From: Trichopria drosophilae
Taxonomy: Eukaryota; Arthropoda; Insecta; Hymenoptera; Diapriidae
Assembly (NCBI GenBank): GCA_030407085.1
Contig: CM059582.1
Location: forward strand, 18,829,501-18,893,500
DNA length: 64,000 bases
Direction of reading: 5' to 3'
In this document: positions 47,131 through 58,080 of the stretch, piece after piece
Layout of the letters: each line of letters begins with the position of its first letter
Numbering within the stretch: position 1 is the first letter of the stretch
Notes under the pieces: generated by a model
Seen by the model: the letters and a program-made list of their open reading frames with translations, nothing else
What the model was told of the DNA's origin: nothing
Database searches by the model: none
Program-made: the position numbers and the translations under genes

Positions 47131-47235
47131 TACAATTTTGTTCAAGCTTGATAAATTTTGTATACAAATTGTGTTGAATCACTTTTGGGGTAAATTTTGA
47201 TACAATAATTTGTATATTTTTATTGTACAATTTGT

Positions 47236-48779
47236 AAATAATCGAAAAACTAAGAATTCAAATAGAACGAATTAATTAGGTCCAACCGCTTCCGATTGGT
47301 TAGAAAACAATATATTTTTCCCGTATTTTGGCAACATCGAAGTTGATTATGGAATGACATAGAAATGATTAGAGGTATTGACAATATTATATACTACGTA
47401 CTTTGATAATATCTGAAGACTACAGCTAGATATTTGATAACCTATATTATCTTAATTTGGAATGTACGAATTGAGTGAATAATCCGAAAAGTAGTCTCTA
47501 ATTTTAAGTATGGCATCACTGGACTTTATACTCTACATAAGAATTCTGGTAATTTCTAAAAAGTGGCTACTAAGGTTGGTTAAATCATTAAAAGAATATA
47601 TACAATGGATATTCATAAAAAATTTATCGGTAGATATTAGATAGCTTTGGGATATTTAAGATAATTTCAATGAACACAAATTATATTTTCATAATATGTA
47701 CCAGTCAGATCTATTTCATATTTCTTGCATATCCATTGATACTTAAGTTCCATTATGTATCCATGACGTGCTTGATATATATGATATTTAGTAAATTCTT
47801 AAAGATTGGAAAAAATATTTTATTGGGATAATTATATTTTAATCTTATTTTACATAGTCTAGTATTTTCTAACAAACGTAAACGTAACGAACACTTGTAC
47901 GCTAAGCACTAATCCTACCATTATATTCTCTATGCTATGGCAATGCAAACTGTCTAACGATCATAGAGGTCAATTCCTGGCGGCTTGTAAAAAAAACTAA
48001 AAATCGATGGTCCTCGCGAAACCCTACGCAGCAAAGTGCCAAAATATCCTTACATTCTTTGATCGATGCCAACAAAAAATTTAATTTATATTATTTAATA
48101 GGAAAATTTATTACACACAAGCTATTAAATAACATAAACCTGCGCACGATATCATCATGGTAGCAGATAGAAATCTCTTATGAGATTCGATATGCTTAAT
48201 AAATAAAAAAAGCCAATACCTTTAACATGGTGAATACATTAATTGTACAATTCTTGGCTAAGAAATGGATTGATTTCTTGCAGGGTATCTGAAATTAATA
48301 AATGAAGACAAGATCTGTCTTTTTTTTGGTATTTTTCTCAAGTATGCCAAACAGAAATTTTGCTACTATGCCATTAAGTTGACATATATTGTATATTAAA
48401 GTTAAGCTTGCATAATCACCATTAAAGATTAACTGATGTTTCATGAAGCGATGGTAATGATGGCAGCCGATGGAAAGTCTATTTATTTATTAACGACGAG
48501 TTATTGTTCAAATGATATAATATGAAAATTGCGTCCACTACCAAGAGCAATGAAGTAAATTAACTTTCGATTTGCTTAAGACTATATTTCTTTGCATTTT
48601 TCATAGTATCATCTGGATATTCAAAATCTGCATTTAGAATACGTTCCACTTGTGAACCACAAAAGGAAGTTTTCTCTCCATATCGTATTATCTTCCATTA
48701 AAAGAAGATTTCCTCTAATATCGCATCGAACACGTTTGAACACTGTGGAAATTCACAAGTGGAGTGTACCAGCATTGAG
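47236..48779. other. AT-rich DNA, nothing recognised
   Basis: No frames above background and no inverted repeat seen by eye. Confidence 0.5.
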
Positions 48780-49640
48780 CCATTAAAAGTTTCCAGCCTC
48801 TCGGTAAGCTCTTAAGACCGTTACAAGTTTCATCGCGATACGGTCGCGATACTGCTTCGGACGGAGCTTCGGACGTTTTCCTTCAATTTAGATTCTCGAG
48901 CAACTATCCAGTCAACGGGTATCTCCGTGGGGCAAATTCGTCAGATCACTACATTCTTTTGCCGTTTATTTTCTTCCGTGTTCGGTAAAAATGTTAAAAG
49001 TTAGTAGGTACACTTCGTTGCAACATCGTGAAGGGAACTCGTTAAACGAGAAAATAGCGATGAAATTATTTTCAGAAATTGGCACAGTGACCGGAAAGAA
49101 AATTGAATTTCTAAACTCAAAATGGAAATAAATTTTCGAAAATTTAATTTCAAAAGGAAATGCGTCGAAGATTTTCTGACGTGCTTTGTTTTATTCGAAG
49201 CTTCGTCGAAATCGAATACGTGTCTGAATGATTCTGAAATTACGACAAAGCAGCCGGTTGAAGCGTGAGAAAGAAAAATGTATTTTGACGCGGAAATTTT
49301 ATCGCCTTTTATCACGTGGCTAGCAAAGGTGCCTCTCATCCCTATCGTGGGTATGTATTTCGCTCGGCGGAGGCGACATGCTATACATCAAGTCTGAATA
49401 ATACAAACAAGCTCAAGCGTATGCGTTTCGGTGCATTTCTCTGTGTGCGTGATATAGGACTATCGCTATCGCGTCCCTTAAATCATGCAGGTCGCCATCC
49501 TACATCATTTATCGAAACGGTTGCCAAAAAAGAGACAAACATGACACCGACCGAAAAAAAAACACTTTCCATTTTCCATTTAAGGAATTGTTTTTCCTGT
49601 TCTGCTGGGGTCTGTTTGCCTGGCCGCAAATTTTAATGAA
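48780..49640. promoter_or_regulatory. CpG-rich island
   Basis: Raised CpG content, strongest at 48830-48920 (CGCGATACGGTCGCGATACT) and 49310-49500 (CTCGGCGGAGGCGAC). Opposite-strand frames 49001-49339 (112 codons, minus) and 49316-49636 (106 codons, plus) are unrecognised. CACGTG at 49314 is a palindromic E-box. Candidate enhancer or conserved non-coding DNA. Confidence 0.35.
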
Positions 49641-49860
49641 TTCGTTATTTTACGAATTTCGATCTGTGTGTATTATTTTAGCACACGCGCAATAAAAACA
49701 AATTACTTTTGGTGGATCTTTGGATAAAAGTAGGATATTTCACTTCTTTCAGATTAGTCGTCTATGAAAGTATGACACTATAATTGTCCGGGGGTGGAAT
49801 AATATAAAAACAAATTAAATTCAGTTCTCAGTTGATGTTATTGATTCTTAGAGGGGAATG

Positions 49861-50027
49861 GTATTTTTCGTCCCTAGGGCGCAAAATGTTGCGTCCGTGG
49901 TACGAACATTTTTTGACGCAGAAGGATGTAGAGTGTGATGAGCGCTCTCGTCACCCGGAGAATTCATTCCTATGGCTAAAACGGAGCGCAAAATCCTATT
50001 TTGCGGCCTACTGTGACGAACAAAATC
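49861..50027. mobile_element. Imperfect MITE with GCGCAAAAT ends
   Basis: ATTTTTCGTCCCTAGGGCGC, then AAAATG pairs with CCTATTTTGCGGCCTACTGT, then GACGAACAAAAT. 167 bases. The terminus is related to the element at 36881-37014. Overlapping frames 49832-50086 and 49848-50051 on the two strands are by-products of this hairpin. Confidence 0.5.
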
Positions 50028-50243
50028 TTTTGGTATGCAAGGAACATTCAATGCAAAGTTTACTTCCCCAATTTTTTGCTATATAAGTATTTAAAAATTA
50101 GTAAGAGTTGCAGTGGTTGCAATAATATTTTTTCGACAGCTTTGATTTAAATTAAGTAATTAATAGTTTTCATTATGATGATCAATTACATAAAAACAAT
50201 AATTATTAATCAACAATTTAATAAACGATTTCTCAGTTTTCGA
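50028..50243. other. AT-rich spacer
   Basis: Nothing recognised. Confidence 0.4.
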
Positions 50244-50578
50244 AAAAACACGAAGAATGTAATAACAATGTACATACCCGAATTTTGTAGGATAATCGCA
50301 GTAGATTTTTAAATTTGTAATATTCATATTTTTATTTAATTAAAAGTTGCATATTAATTAAGAAATCAGATATACATACAGGGCCGGGATTTTTGTGATT
50401 ATCCTACTGCCGAGTCTACATGGGATCTTGGGACGAATTGTATATTATTTATAATAGATATTCGTTTTGAAGATAGTCGCTAGAGAAAAGCAGAATCCTA
50501 AATGGATAAATCATGATAATTATATATAGTTCATGACATTAAGTTAAATGTAGATTTTTATTACATTCTTCGTGTTTC
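50244..50578. mobile_element. MITE with AACACGAAGAATGTAATAA ends
   Basis: AAACACGAAGAATGTAATAA near 50246 pairs with TTATTACATTCTTCGTGTTT ending at 50578. A second inner pair is GTAGGATAATCGCAGTAG (50287) and GATTATCCTACTGCCGAG (50398). 335 bases, non-coding. Confidence 0.7.
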
Positions 50579-51320
50579 CTATCAAAAACCAAAAAACATT
50601 TATTACATTCTTGATTAACTTTTGTTACTTTTGATTAATTGACCTTTCCACTAAAAATCATTAATTAGATAAATTATATAACTACTCACTTGAACACAAC
50701 GAAACTGTGAGGAAAAAAATGTGTACAAACGTATTTCATCCTATGGATTTTTAATATATTTCAATACTTGTCCGAAAAAATTAAATAACTGGAATTTTAG
50801 ATAAAAATTTATATCCGAAGTTTGGAATGAATTTTTTTTTTACGTAGCAATTTTAGTAAACCTGGAATACTGGACTAGAGTTCACGAATGCTCTGAATTT
50901 GGGAAATTTTTTAATACTATTTTTTGAATTGTATAATATATTAGAATCCTTTGACGATATTGAAAAATGCACTGAATATTTGTTTAAAATATACTAATTT
51001 ATTTTATTCAGTTCTACTTCAGTTAGTTGTCAAATTTTCAAAATGTTGAGATTTGCAAAGTTTTTTTTTTACGCTGATAAGAATATTACTTTTACTAAAC
51101 ATTTTTCTTTTACTAAATTTTTTGTATAAGAACAAATCCACGAAAAACTTTGTTTCAAAATACTTTTGTATTTGCAATGTTGAGCATAGGTTTTCATGTG
51201 TCTTTTATAAGTAATAATTCACTGTCGTTGCTAATTTTTGCTAAACATCTTTCACCCTGAGATGCACACCTTTTTTGTCTTATGGGATTGATATGACATT
51301 CCGTTCTCGGTGGCTTTCGC
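50579..51320. other. AT-rich DNA, nothing recognised
   Basis: Background composition. Confidence 0.5.
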
Positions 51321-51440
51321 TAATTTGAAACTCACAGTGAAACAGAGAAAAAGGATCCAGTATTTTGAAGCAGTGTCTTCTTTTTTTCTGTAAACTCGTG
51401 AATATTCACTGATTCACAGTGAGTTTCACTATTTCCAATT
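51321..51440. mobile_element. Short MITE with GAAACTCACAGTGAA ends
   Basis: TAATTTGAAACTCACAGTGA at the left pairs with TTCACAGTGAGTTTCACTAT, then TTCCAATTG at the right. 120 bases. Confidence 0.6.
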
Positions 51441-52707
51441 GGGAGAGTAAAAATCTGAACTCGAATTTCGAAATAGAATATGGCGGTTTCAAAATAGCCA
51501 ACTAAAAGTAAGAAGTTATTCGATTTTTAAGTAATATCGTAATACGGAAAGTTTGCGGATGCTTATAATGAGTTAAATTAAAAATTCCAATTAAAAATTT
51601 GGAAGTTCCGTTAGTCGGATTCAAAATACTAACTAAAATGCATGCACGGAATTAATTTCGAACAAACTAGATATTCTGAAATTGTTTGCTTGTTGTTGAA
51701 CATGAATTTATTATAAAAAGTACGGAATGACATTTGAGGGTTTCAATGTTCATATTCGAAATATGAAAGTAGAATTTACCTGCATAAAATTTTGATACTT
51801 ATAATTTTTTTGGGTCAATTAAAATTATATTATATTAAATTTATACAGAATAGAGCTCAATGTAATTATTATGTTTCGTTATTAATTAAAACATAATTAA
51901 AATAAAATAATACGAGGATATTTAATTATTATATACTTTGGCTCTCCATTTGAAATTAACAAATTTATTTTTGATATTTTCGACCTTATATTTGGAATCA
52001 ACGATTAAAAAGATTTCCACTATTGTAAATGTCATAATTGTATGTTCATAGTCGTAATTACTGAAAACGAAAAAAAAAATCATGTTACGTTTTATAATTA
52101 CGTCAATTCTTAAAATTGATTTCTTTATTAAAAAAGGACTCTTTTCAGAATTGAAGTTGTTTACAATTAATAGAAAATTAACAATTATAATTTCTGTTAA
52201 ACAATTTGCGCTTAACTGTGTAAAATAAAGGTAACTTTAGCTTATTTTAAGATTTAAAAAAAAAAATGAATCCGGGACCTTTCGATTTCTGGTCAAATTC
52301 AAACCATCTTTAGCTTCATAAAAATCGAGCAAACAAGTTTCTGCCATCAGAAAAAATTTGCTAAAATAAGTATGCATAACAAAAACTTCATGATTTGCTA
52401 GTCAAAAATGTACATTAAATATTTTGTTATTATTTAATCACTAAGTAGTATTACTAAGAGTATAAAAATACGCATATTTGATGTAAGCAGTTCGATTTGG
52501 ATGAAACATGGTACATGGATGTTTTTCAGGTCGCTAATCACGAATCCAACGTAAAAATTTATCATTTCAAAATGGCGGATTCAGTATAGCAGATAGAAAT
52601 GCTAACATTCATTAAATATAAATGTTACCGGTTACAGGGAGTTTTAAACGTTTCTGAATTAAGCGCAGAAATTTATAACATAGGCGTATTATTACGGACG
52701 GAATCGA
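51441..52707. repeat. AT-rich DNA with single GCCATTTTGAATTTTG family units
   Basis: Diverged units at 51450-51680 (TATGGCGGTTTCAAAATAGC) and 52500-52620 (GGTCGCTAATCACGAATCC, TCAAAATGGCGGATTCAG), in the opposite orientation to the block at 1-600. The rest is background without genes. Confidence 0.45.
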
Positions 52708-53118
52708 TGTTTTAACAACTGCGGTACCCGGCGTAGGTTTTTCCCACAGAGATGGTTTTCCCTACGCCATTGCACACCCGAATGGGGGTACCTCTCAAAA
52801 TGAAGCAGGCCTGTTAGGTAAATTATGTAAAAGGCCCTTCAAAATGGTGACGATCTCGATAAAATTATTTGTAATTCGAATAGTATATTATCGATGTAAA
52901 GTATGACGTTGTAGTCTATTTAAATGTTCGAGAGTTCGAAAAGTCGAACTAAGATGAGAAAAAGTGACGATCGGGTTAGAGAGAACGTTTCGGAACGCCG
53001 TCGGGTTAGGTTAGGATGTCCGGGTCGCGATCGGGTCGTCACCGGTTGATCGCAATAAATTTTAAATAGTTTCTTGAGGCCGATCAAACCGCGTGTTTTA
53101 TTTTGAGCCCTTCCACCA
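52708..53118 (+). mobile_element. Probable solo LTR
   Basis: A GC-richer block starts TGTTTTAACAACTGCGGTAC. It contains a hairpin (GGCGTAGG at 52730 with CCTACGCC at 52761), a TATA-like TATTTAAAT (52917-52925), AATAAA (53054-53059) and a TTAGG-like GGGTTAGGTTAGG near 53002. It ends near TTCCACCA. TG...CA ends with TATA and AATAAA in order fit an LTR. No internal retrotransposon sequence adjoins on either side and the 5-base flanks I can propose do not match, so the ends are uncertain. Confidence 0.45.
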
Positions 53119-54289
53119 GTCGTTTATACGTATACTAAGGTATTCAATGTTGAAAATGTGCAATCCAATATATATTCTATAAAAATGTTTGAAATTGTTC
53201 TATTTTCATGGTAATAGATTGTCAGGTATTTTCATAGTCCCAATTACGAACCTGAACGCTGCTTTGGAACAACTTGAAATAGTGTATTCAGTATAACGGA
53301 TAAACACAGTACCATATCAATTAAAAAAACTAAAGGAAAGATTACTGCAAGTTAATTTTCAGCTATTTCTGGATCTCTTCTTTCGATTGGCAAAGGTTGA
53401 AATGCAGAAAAATTACAAAAATTACGAATTCTTATTATATTGAATTTTAATAAATCTGACTTTTTATGCATATTTTTCTGTTTTTTGAACACCTTTTTTC
53501 CAGTAAAATCTTTTCAAATTGTGGAATTTAAATTAGACCTAAAAAGTTACGGGATGATAAAAATTAATTTCCCTATAGCGAATCCAATGTGGCTTTCGAA
53601 ATTATACATTGCAAGGGTAAATTTTCAGGATTCTTTAACTCGAATTTCATTACGTGTAAGACAACATTTTATACAACAAAAAATATTCACTATTACACAA
53701 GAAATACGTCTGGATGTTTTCAAAATTTTGTTTAGCCTTTTCTGAATTTTTTGAAAAATTGCCAAATTTAATTATTCAAAAACGTTGCCGAAAATTCTGA
53801 AAATAATTAACGTTTATATCTTACATGAATCTAAATGATTTTTCACGTATATATTTTTTCATTGTTGTCATTTACAATGAGAAAACTACTGGTGTTGGCG
53901 TGGTGCCTCGCTCGCTCAGAAACTTCGACCCAGTGGAGAGTCGGCTATTCCTTAAGACTCGTTTGTTTACTGACAGCTTTCAATTATATTATAAAATTAT
54001 ATTGATATTTGGGGGTTCAATCATATTTAGGTCCAAGTGGCTTCGATAGATATGTTACAACAATATAGTGTTTCTTATATGTATGGAAATTGAAAATGAG
54101 CATTTTCAAAACTTCGACCCCGACAACAGGCCAGCCGAAGTATTAATAAATAAAAGTTGCAAAACACTTACTTCATGCACTTGTATTCTAATAGACTATT
54201 CGATGCATATTACATATTTACTGTGTTTTACTAATTACTGTCTACATTATTATGATCTTATATATACAATATATATACATATAATTCGT
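53119..54289. other. AT-rich DNA with one repeat unit
   Basis: 53180-53310 is another minus-orientation unit of the GCCATTTTGAATTTTG family. Frames 53440-53745, 53825-54049 and 54068-54397 (plus) have no recognisable domain. AAACTTCGACCC occurs near 53920 and 54109. Confidence 0.4.
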
Positions 54290-54400
54290 CAAAGATATCT
54301 TGAAAGTGTCGAAAAGATCTCTGACGGATATCTTATAGATATCTATAAGACATCTTTTAGATATATCGAAATAGATATTTTCGTATCAAGGGCGTAAAAG
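54290..54400. repeat. AAGATATCTT-type palindromic repeat cluster
   Basis: Short palindromes (AAGATATCTT, GATATCTTATAGATATCTAT, AAGACATCTTTTAGATAT) follow one another. The cluster ends with CGTATCAAGGGCGTAAAAG, the word shared with the palindrome at 37030-37069. Confidence 0.5.
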
Positions 54401-54439
54401 AACTTATGCGCCCGTAGGTGTTCACCGCGCCCGAGGAGC

Positions 54440-55018
54440 TGGCAAAGACTACCCCTGGGGGTAGGGGGTCGAAACGTCGAAATTTGATGAAAAACAATAG
54501 GGTAATTTTTTTGCCGAGATGACCAAATTCAATACATTTTCAGACAATAGTTATAAACATTTTAAACCAGTTTTTATGGCATTATCCTTGACTTTAGGAA
54601 GAAAATGCATACAACCTTTTTTGTAGAGAATTTCATGCTCTATCTTTTTTGTTTGAAACATTTTTTAATAAAATTTGTATTTTTAATAATAAATGCAAAA
54701 AACTACGAAGAAACTTAATTGGGGCTAATTTTTTTTAGTAATGGACGGGTGGATCTGCCCCAAAATCTAATCAGATCTAAGTTATGCCAAGACGCGTATT
54801 TAAAAAAAAAAATTATGTCAATACGCTTATCCGTTTGCGAGTTATCGCGAGACAAAAAAACGGGACGTACGGACGGACGGACGTACGTACGTACAAGATC
54901 ACGGACATAAATTTTGTTATTGTTGATTTGGGTTTCTTAGGGTCTGAAACGTCGACATTTGATGAAAAACTATATGGTAATTTTTATGCCCGAAGTGACC
55001 AAATTCAATACTTCGTCC
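54440..55018 (+). repeat. Duplicated dispersed repeat with GGAC/GTAC microsatellite
   Basis: GTCGAAACGTCGAAATTTGA, then TGAAAAAC, GGTAATTTTTTTGCC and GACCAAATTCAATAC (54468-54535) recurs 473 bases later (54941-55008), and once at 11.01-11.08 kb. Between the copies lies a short GACG/GTAC microsatellite (54863-54893: ACGGACGGACGTACGTAC). Word order and microsatellite suggest a single repeat about 0.5 kb long, of unknown class. Confidence 0.6.
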
Positions 55019-56234
55019 AGACTTAGTCTGGGTCGAAGTAAATAGATAAAATTTTGATACCAAACATTTCTCAGCAAAACAAAGATCTTACTTACCTGGA
55101 AGTAGATGTCTATCCAGAACCTTCCTTATTTCTTTTTTATATTTTTGTCTTTTTGTTTTATTTCATTTGTGCTTATGTTTCTTCTGTTTTTGAGTTGACA
55201 AATGGTTAAAAAATAACAAAAATAAGAGTTAATATAGCAGTAGGTAGTATTAAATATAAGTGTGTACTGAATATTAAAATACATAAATAAGTTTCATTTA
55301 AACTGTGGTACAAGAATTACAAAATTATATTAATTTTTTTGCATTTTTATCTATTTTAATAACCATAACTGACCTACATTAGTATAAAATGTTACTAGTA
55401 AAAATTACTTTCATTCATCTTGGATATAAATATAAATTTACGCAGAATATTTGAAAATGGACTTATGTTTTTTGGAGTTTTTCAAATTCTTCGAAAAACA
55501 AAAAATTAGCTGAAAAATTTTGAAAAATACAGGTCTATTTTTTTGGTAATTCAGAACAGTTATTTTTTACATCATTCTTTCGTAAATTCTACAAAACTAG
55601 AATTTTAAAATGGTTAAATTTACCCAGGCAATACATTATTTCGGACAGCGTATTGAATTCGATGTGTAGAAATTAAATTCTTTGTAAGCCAGTGATTTTT
55701 TAGCTAGTGTTCCAATTGCACATATTTAAAAGGTTTTATTTCAAATAGAAACGGCCTCAAGATAGAAATGATGTTACGTATGCAGGAAAACAAATGCATC
55801 TGTTACGTATGCAAGGCCGCGTACCTGCATTCCTACAAGTATTTATATTAAAATGAAATGTACATCGCTATCTTTGCTTAACAACACTGCACATTGGAGC
55901 ATAAGATATTTATAATTATAAGAATTCACCAGAACAATTGTGTTCTCAACAAACAGATTAAATTCCATGAGAACTCTTGAACTTGCATCCGGTCATACAA
56001 CGTCAATATCGTCCGATGCAGGTGATAATTACTAAATACAACACCATAGATGATTAATGCAGGCATTATAAAATTCGCTGCAAATCAAGGCGTCAGGAAT
56101 TTAGCTTATTAATTTTACAATGTCAAATCCACGTTGTTAATGGCCCTCGAGTGTCTCAGGGGTGTCAAAAAGCTTTGGGCCGTAATCATCATAAAATTTC
56201 TTTCTAGAATGATATTCCGATCATCTGAAGGAGA
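55019..56234. other. AT-rich DNA, nothing recognised
   Basis: Background composition, no supported feature. Confidence 0.5.
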
Positions 56235-56725
56235 ACTGGGTAAATTAATAGGGTGCACATCAAAAACCCGACAAATCTCAAATCAGATATATAAAAAACC
56301 AGACATTTAAAAAAAGAAACCAGGCTTTTCAAAAAACATATATTAAAAAATGCGACATTTCAAAATGAAAATATTCTGAAAATATAATTAAGCATTGACT
56401 TCTAAATGTGTTTATAAATAATCCTGCGTTGACCTTCAAGTGACCTAAAAAATTAATCCCTTGGTCAAACATTTTTGACCTTGAAACAACCTTCCAGTGA
56501 GAGCTCAAGGACGGCGACCCTAGATTATTTTTTGATGTAGTGAACGGACCAATCGGTGGTGTCTGTATTTGGAAATGTAGGGTTTTTGAATGTCTGTTTT
56601 TTTAAATGTCTGGTTTTTGATTGCATGTATTTTGAAATTTCTTGTTTTTTAATGTCGAGTTTTTTAAGTTTCCGTTTTGTGATTTATTGGGTTTTTGTGG
56701 TGCATCCAATTAATACAGCAGGAAT
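56235..56725. mobile_element. Foldback MITE with GACATTTAAAAAA sub-repeats
   Basis: TTAATAGGGTGCACATCAAA, then AACCCGACAAAT at the left pairs with the right end, whose minus strand reads TTAATTGGATGCACCACAAA, then AACCCAATAAAT. Both arms hold several copies of a 15-20-base unit (CCAGACATTTAAAAAA, GCGACATTTCAAAAT). The plus frame 56556-56756 is a by-product. About 490 bases. Confidence 0.75.
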
Positions 56726-56926
56726 ATTGTCTATAATAAGAAAAAAACAATCGTGAAAGGTTCGTATGAAATTTCGAGGTTTTGTTTTTCCTTGTAAAGT
56801 TGTCATTTGGGCACCGCAGACATGAAGTTGTGAAGTTTAATTTTTCCATATTTTCCTGAATATGTGCGGATTTGAAACTATATTATCACATCGTAAATTA
56901 ATCACCACAAATGGGATATGCACTAA
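56726..56926. other. AT-rich spacer
   Basis: Nothing recognised. Confidence 0.4.
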
Positions 56927-57112
56927 AAAAAAAACCGACAGTCAAAACCCCGATAATCGAAAAGCCGACAGTCAATAAGCCAACTCAGAAAAATTAGACA
57001 CATCGACAAGCGGAGAGTCATTTTTTGAAGTATCTGTGTTTTGACTTTCGGCTTTTCGATTGTCGGTTTTATGACCTGTCGGCTTTCTGTCGATTTTTCA
57101 ACCCGCGCCCCA
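56927..57112. mobile_element. Hairpin MITE of the CCGACAATCGAAAA family, copy 2
   Basis: The left arm (CCGACAGTCAAAACCCCG, ATAATCGAAAAGCCGACAG) pairs with the right arm (TTTCGGCTTTTCGATTGTCG, TTTTATGACCTGTCGG). The centre ACACATCGACAAGCGGAGAG is the reverse complement of the centre of the copy at 23686-23908. Confidence 0.75.
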
Positions 57113-57780
57113 CTAATGTTTACATTAATTTTAAATAACGTAAACAAAATAATTAAACTGAGATTATAATTTAAGTGAAAACCTACTCAAAGTATTAATC
57201 ATATACCAAGAAGATTAAAAGTTTCCCGGATTTGCCCATATACAAATAATAATAATTTGGACTGCGTTATTATAGGTACTCAAAGCAACATTTTGCAATT
57301 CAAGATATTATGTCATTCGCGCCTTTAATACCATAAAAACACTTATCCAACCTGGTGTTAAGTAGAAGTAACTCAAATCTTAAAATTTGTGCATCCCTAT
57401 GCCAAAAATAAAAGATCTTCAGAAATATGATTTCGAAGATTAAGATGCCAAGCAAATAAGTCGAAATCATATTTCGAAAAGAGGTCGTAAGACATCTTTG
57501 AGGTTAGTATTTTCCGAATTCATATGTCAGAGTTCTTTTAGAGCCCTTTTTCTGAAAACTCTTCATAGTAGGTAACTGAGCAAAAATGTATTAAGGCCCA
57601 GATCAAACGCAATGCTGAGACCAGGACCTGATCGAGGCCTTGATAAATGTCTGCTCTGATAAGCTTATATACAAATATAAAACAATTTTTTCATTTGGAT
57701 ACAGCTGGATATAATTATCCTTCCACTTTATAACTTTGTCAAAGTAAAAGAATAGTTTTAAAAATTGTACATTTCGTGCA
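57113..57780. other. AT-rich DNA with a perfect 15-bp hairpin
   Basis: GAAATATGATTTCGA (57422-57436) and TCGAAATCATATTTC (57461-57475) are exact complements with a 24-base loop. No element boundary or gene. Confidence 0.5.
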
Positions 57781-58080
57781 TGACTGATGAATCATAGAAT
57801 GTAAGAACATCTCCGTACTTTTGCCAGGGGCGAGAAAATGCATCACGTCGCAGTCGTAATTAAGGTTAAAGAATGACCTTGCACATATCCGGAGTAAACA
57901 GAGTACTCTCTTACCGTGACACGCAAAGTTATACTCTGGTAATTTATACTTCTCGCAATTTTGTTAAATTCTGTCAGTTTGAAATTTGCAAGTTAATAGT
58001 CGAGTTTTACGTACGAAAAGACGTAAGTGGGTGTAATGCGATGATGGCAAAGATACGAGTATGAGTAATTTCTGACTCTA
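57781..58080. other. Slightly GC-richer segment
   Basis: GGCGAGAAAATGCATCACGT, then CGCAGTCG suggests a weak island. The plus frame 57873-58064 is not recognisable. Confidence 0.25.

Larger units (their letters stand above)
44938..47235. mobile_element. Inverted-repeat element interrupted by a second element
   Basis: The left arm 44938-45061 (ATTGTATAATAAAAATATA, TATTGTATCAAGATTTACCC, CAAAAGTGATTC, TTGAACAAAAT, TATAATGAAAAA) matches in reverse complement 47235-47131. The match resumes on the far side of the pogo-like insert at 46203-46187 (TATAATGAAAAACTAG on the minus strand). Without the insert the element would be about 1.37 kb, with arms of about 120 bases. Interior frames (45197-45406, 45885-46106) are not recognisable as transposase, so it is a non-autonomous element or a pair of inverted MITEs. 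Confidence 0.75.
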
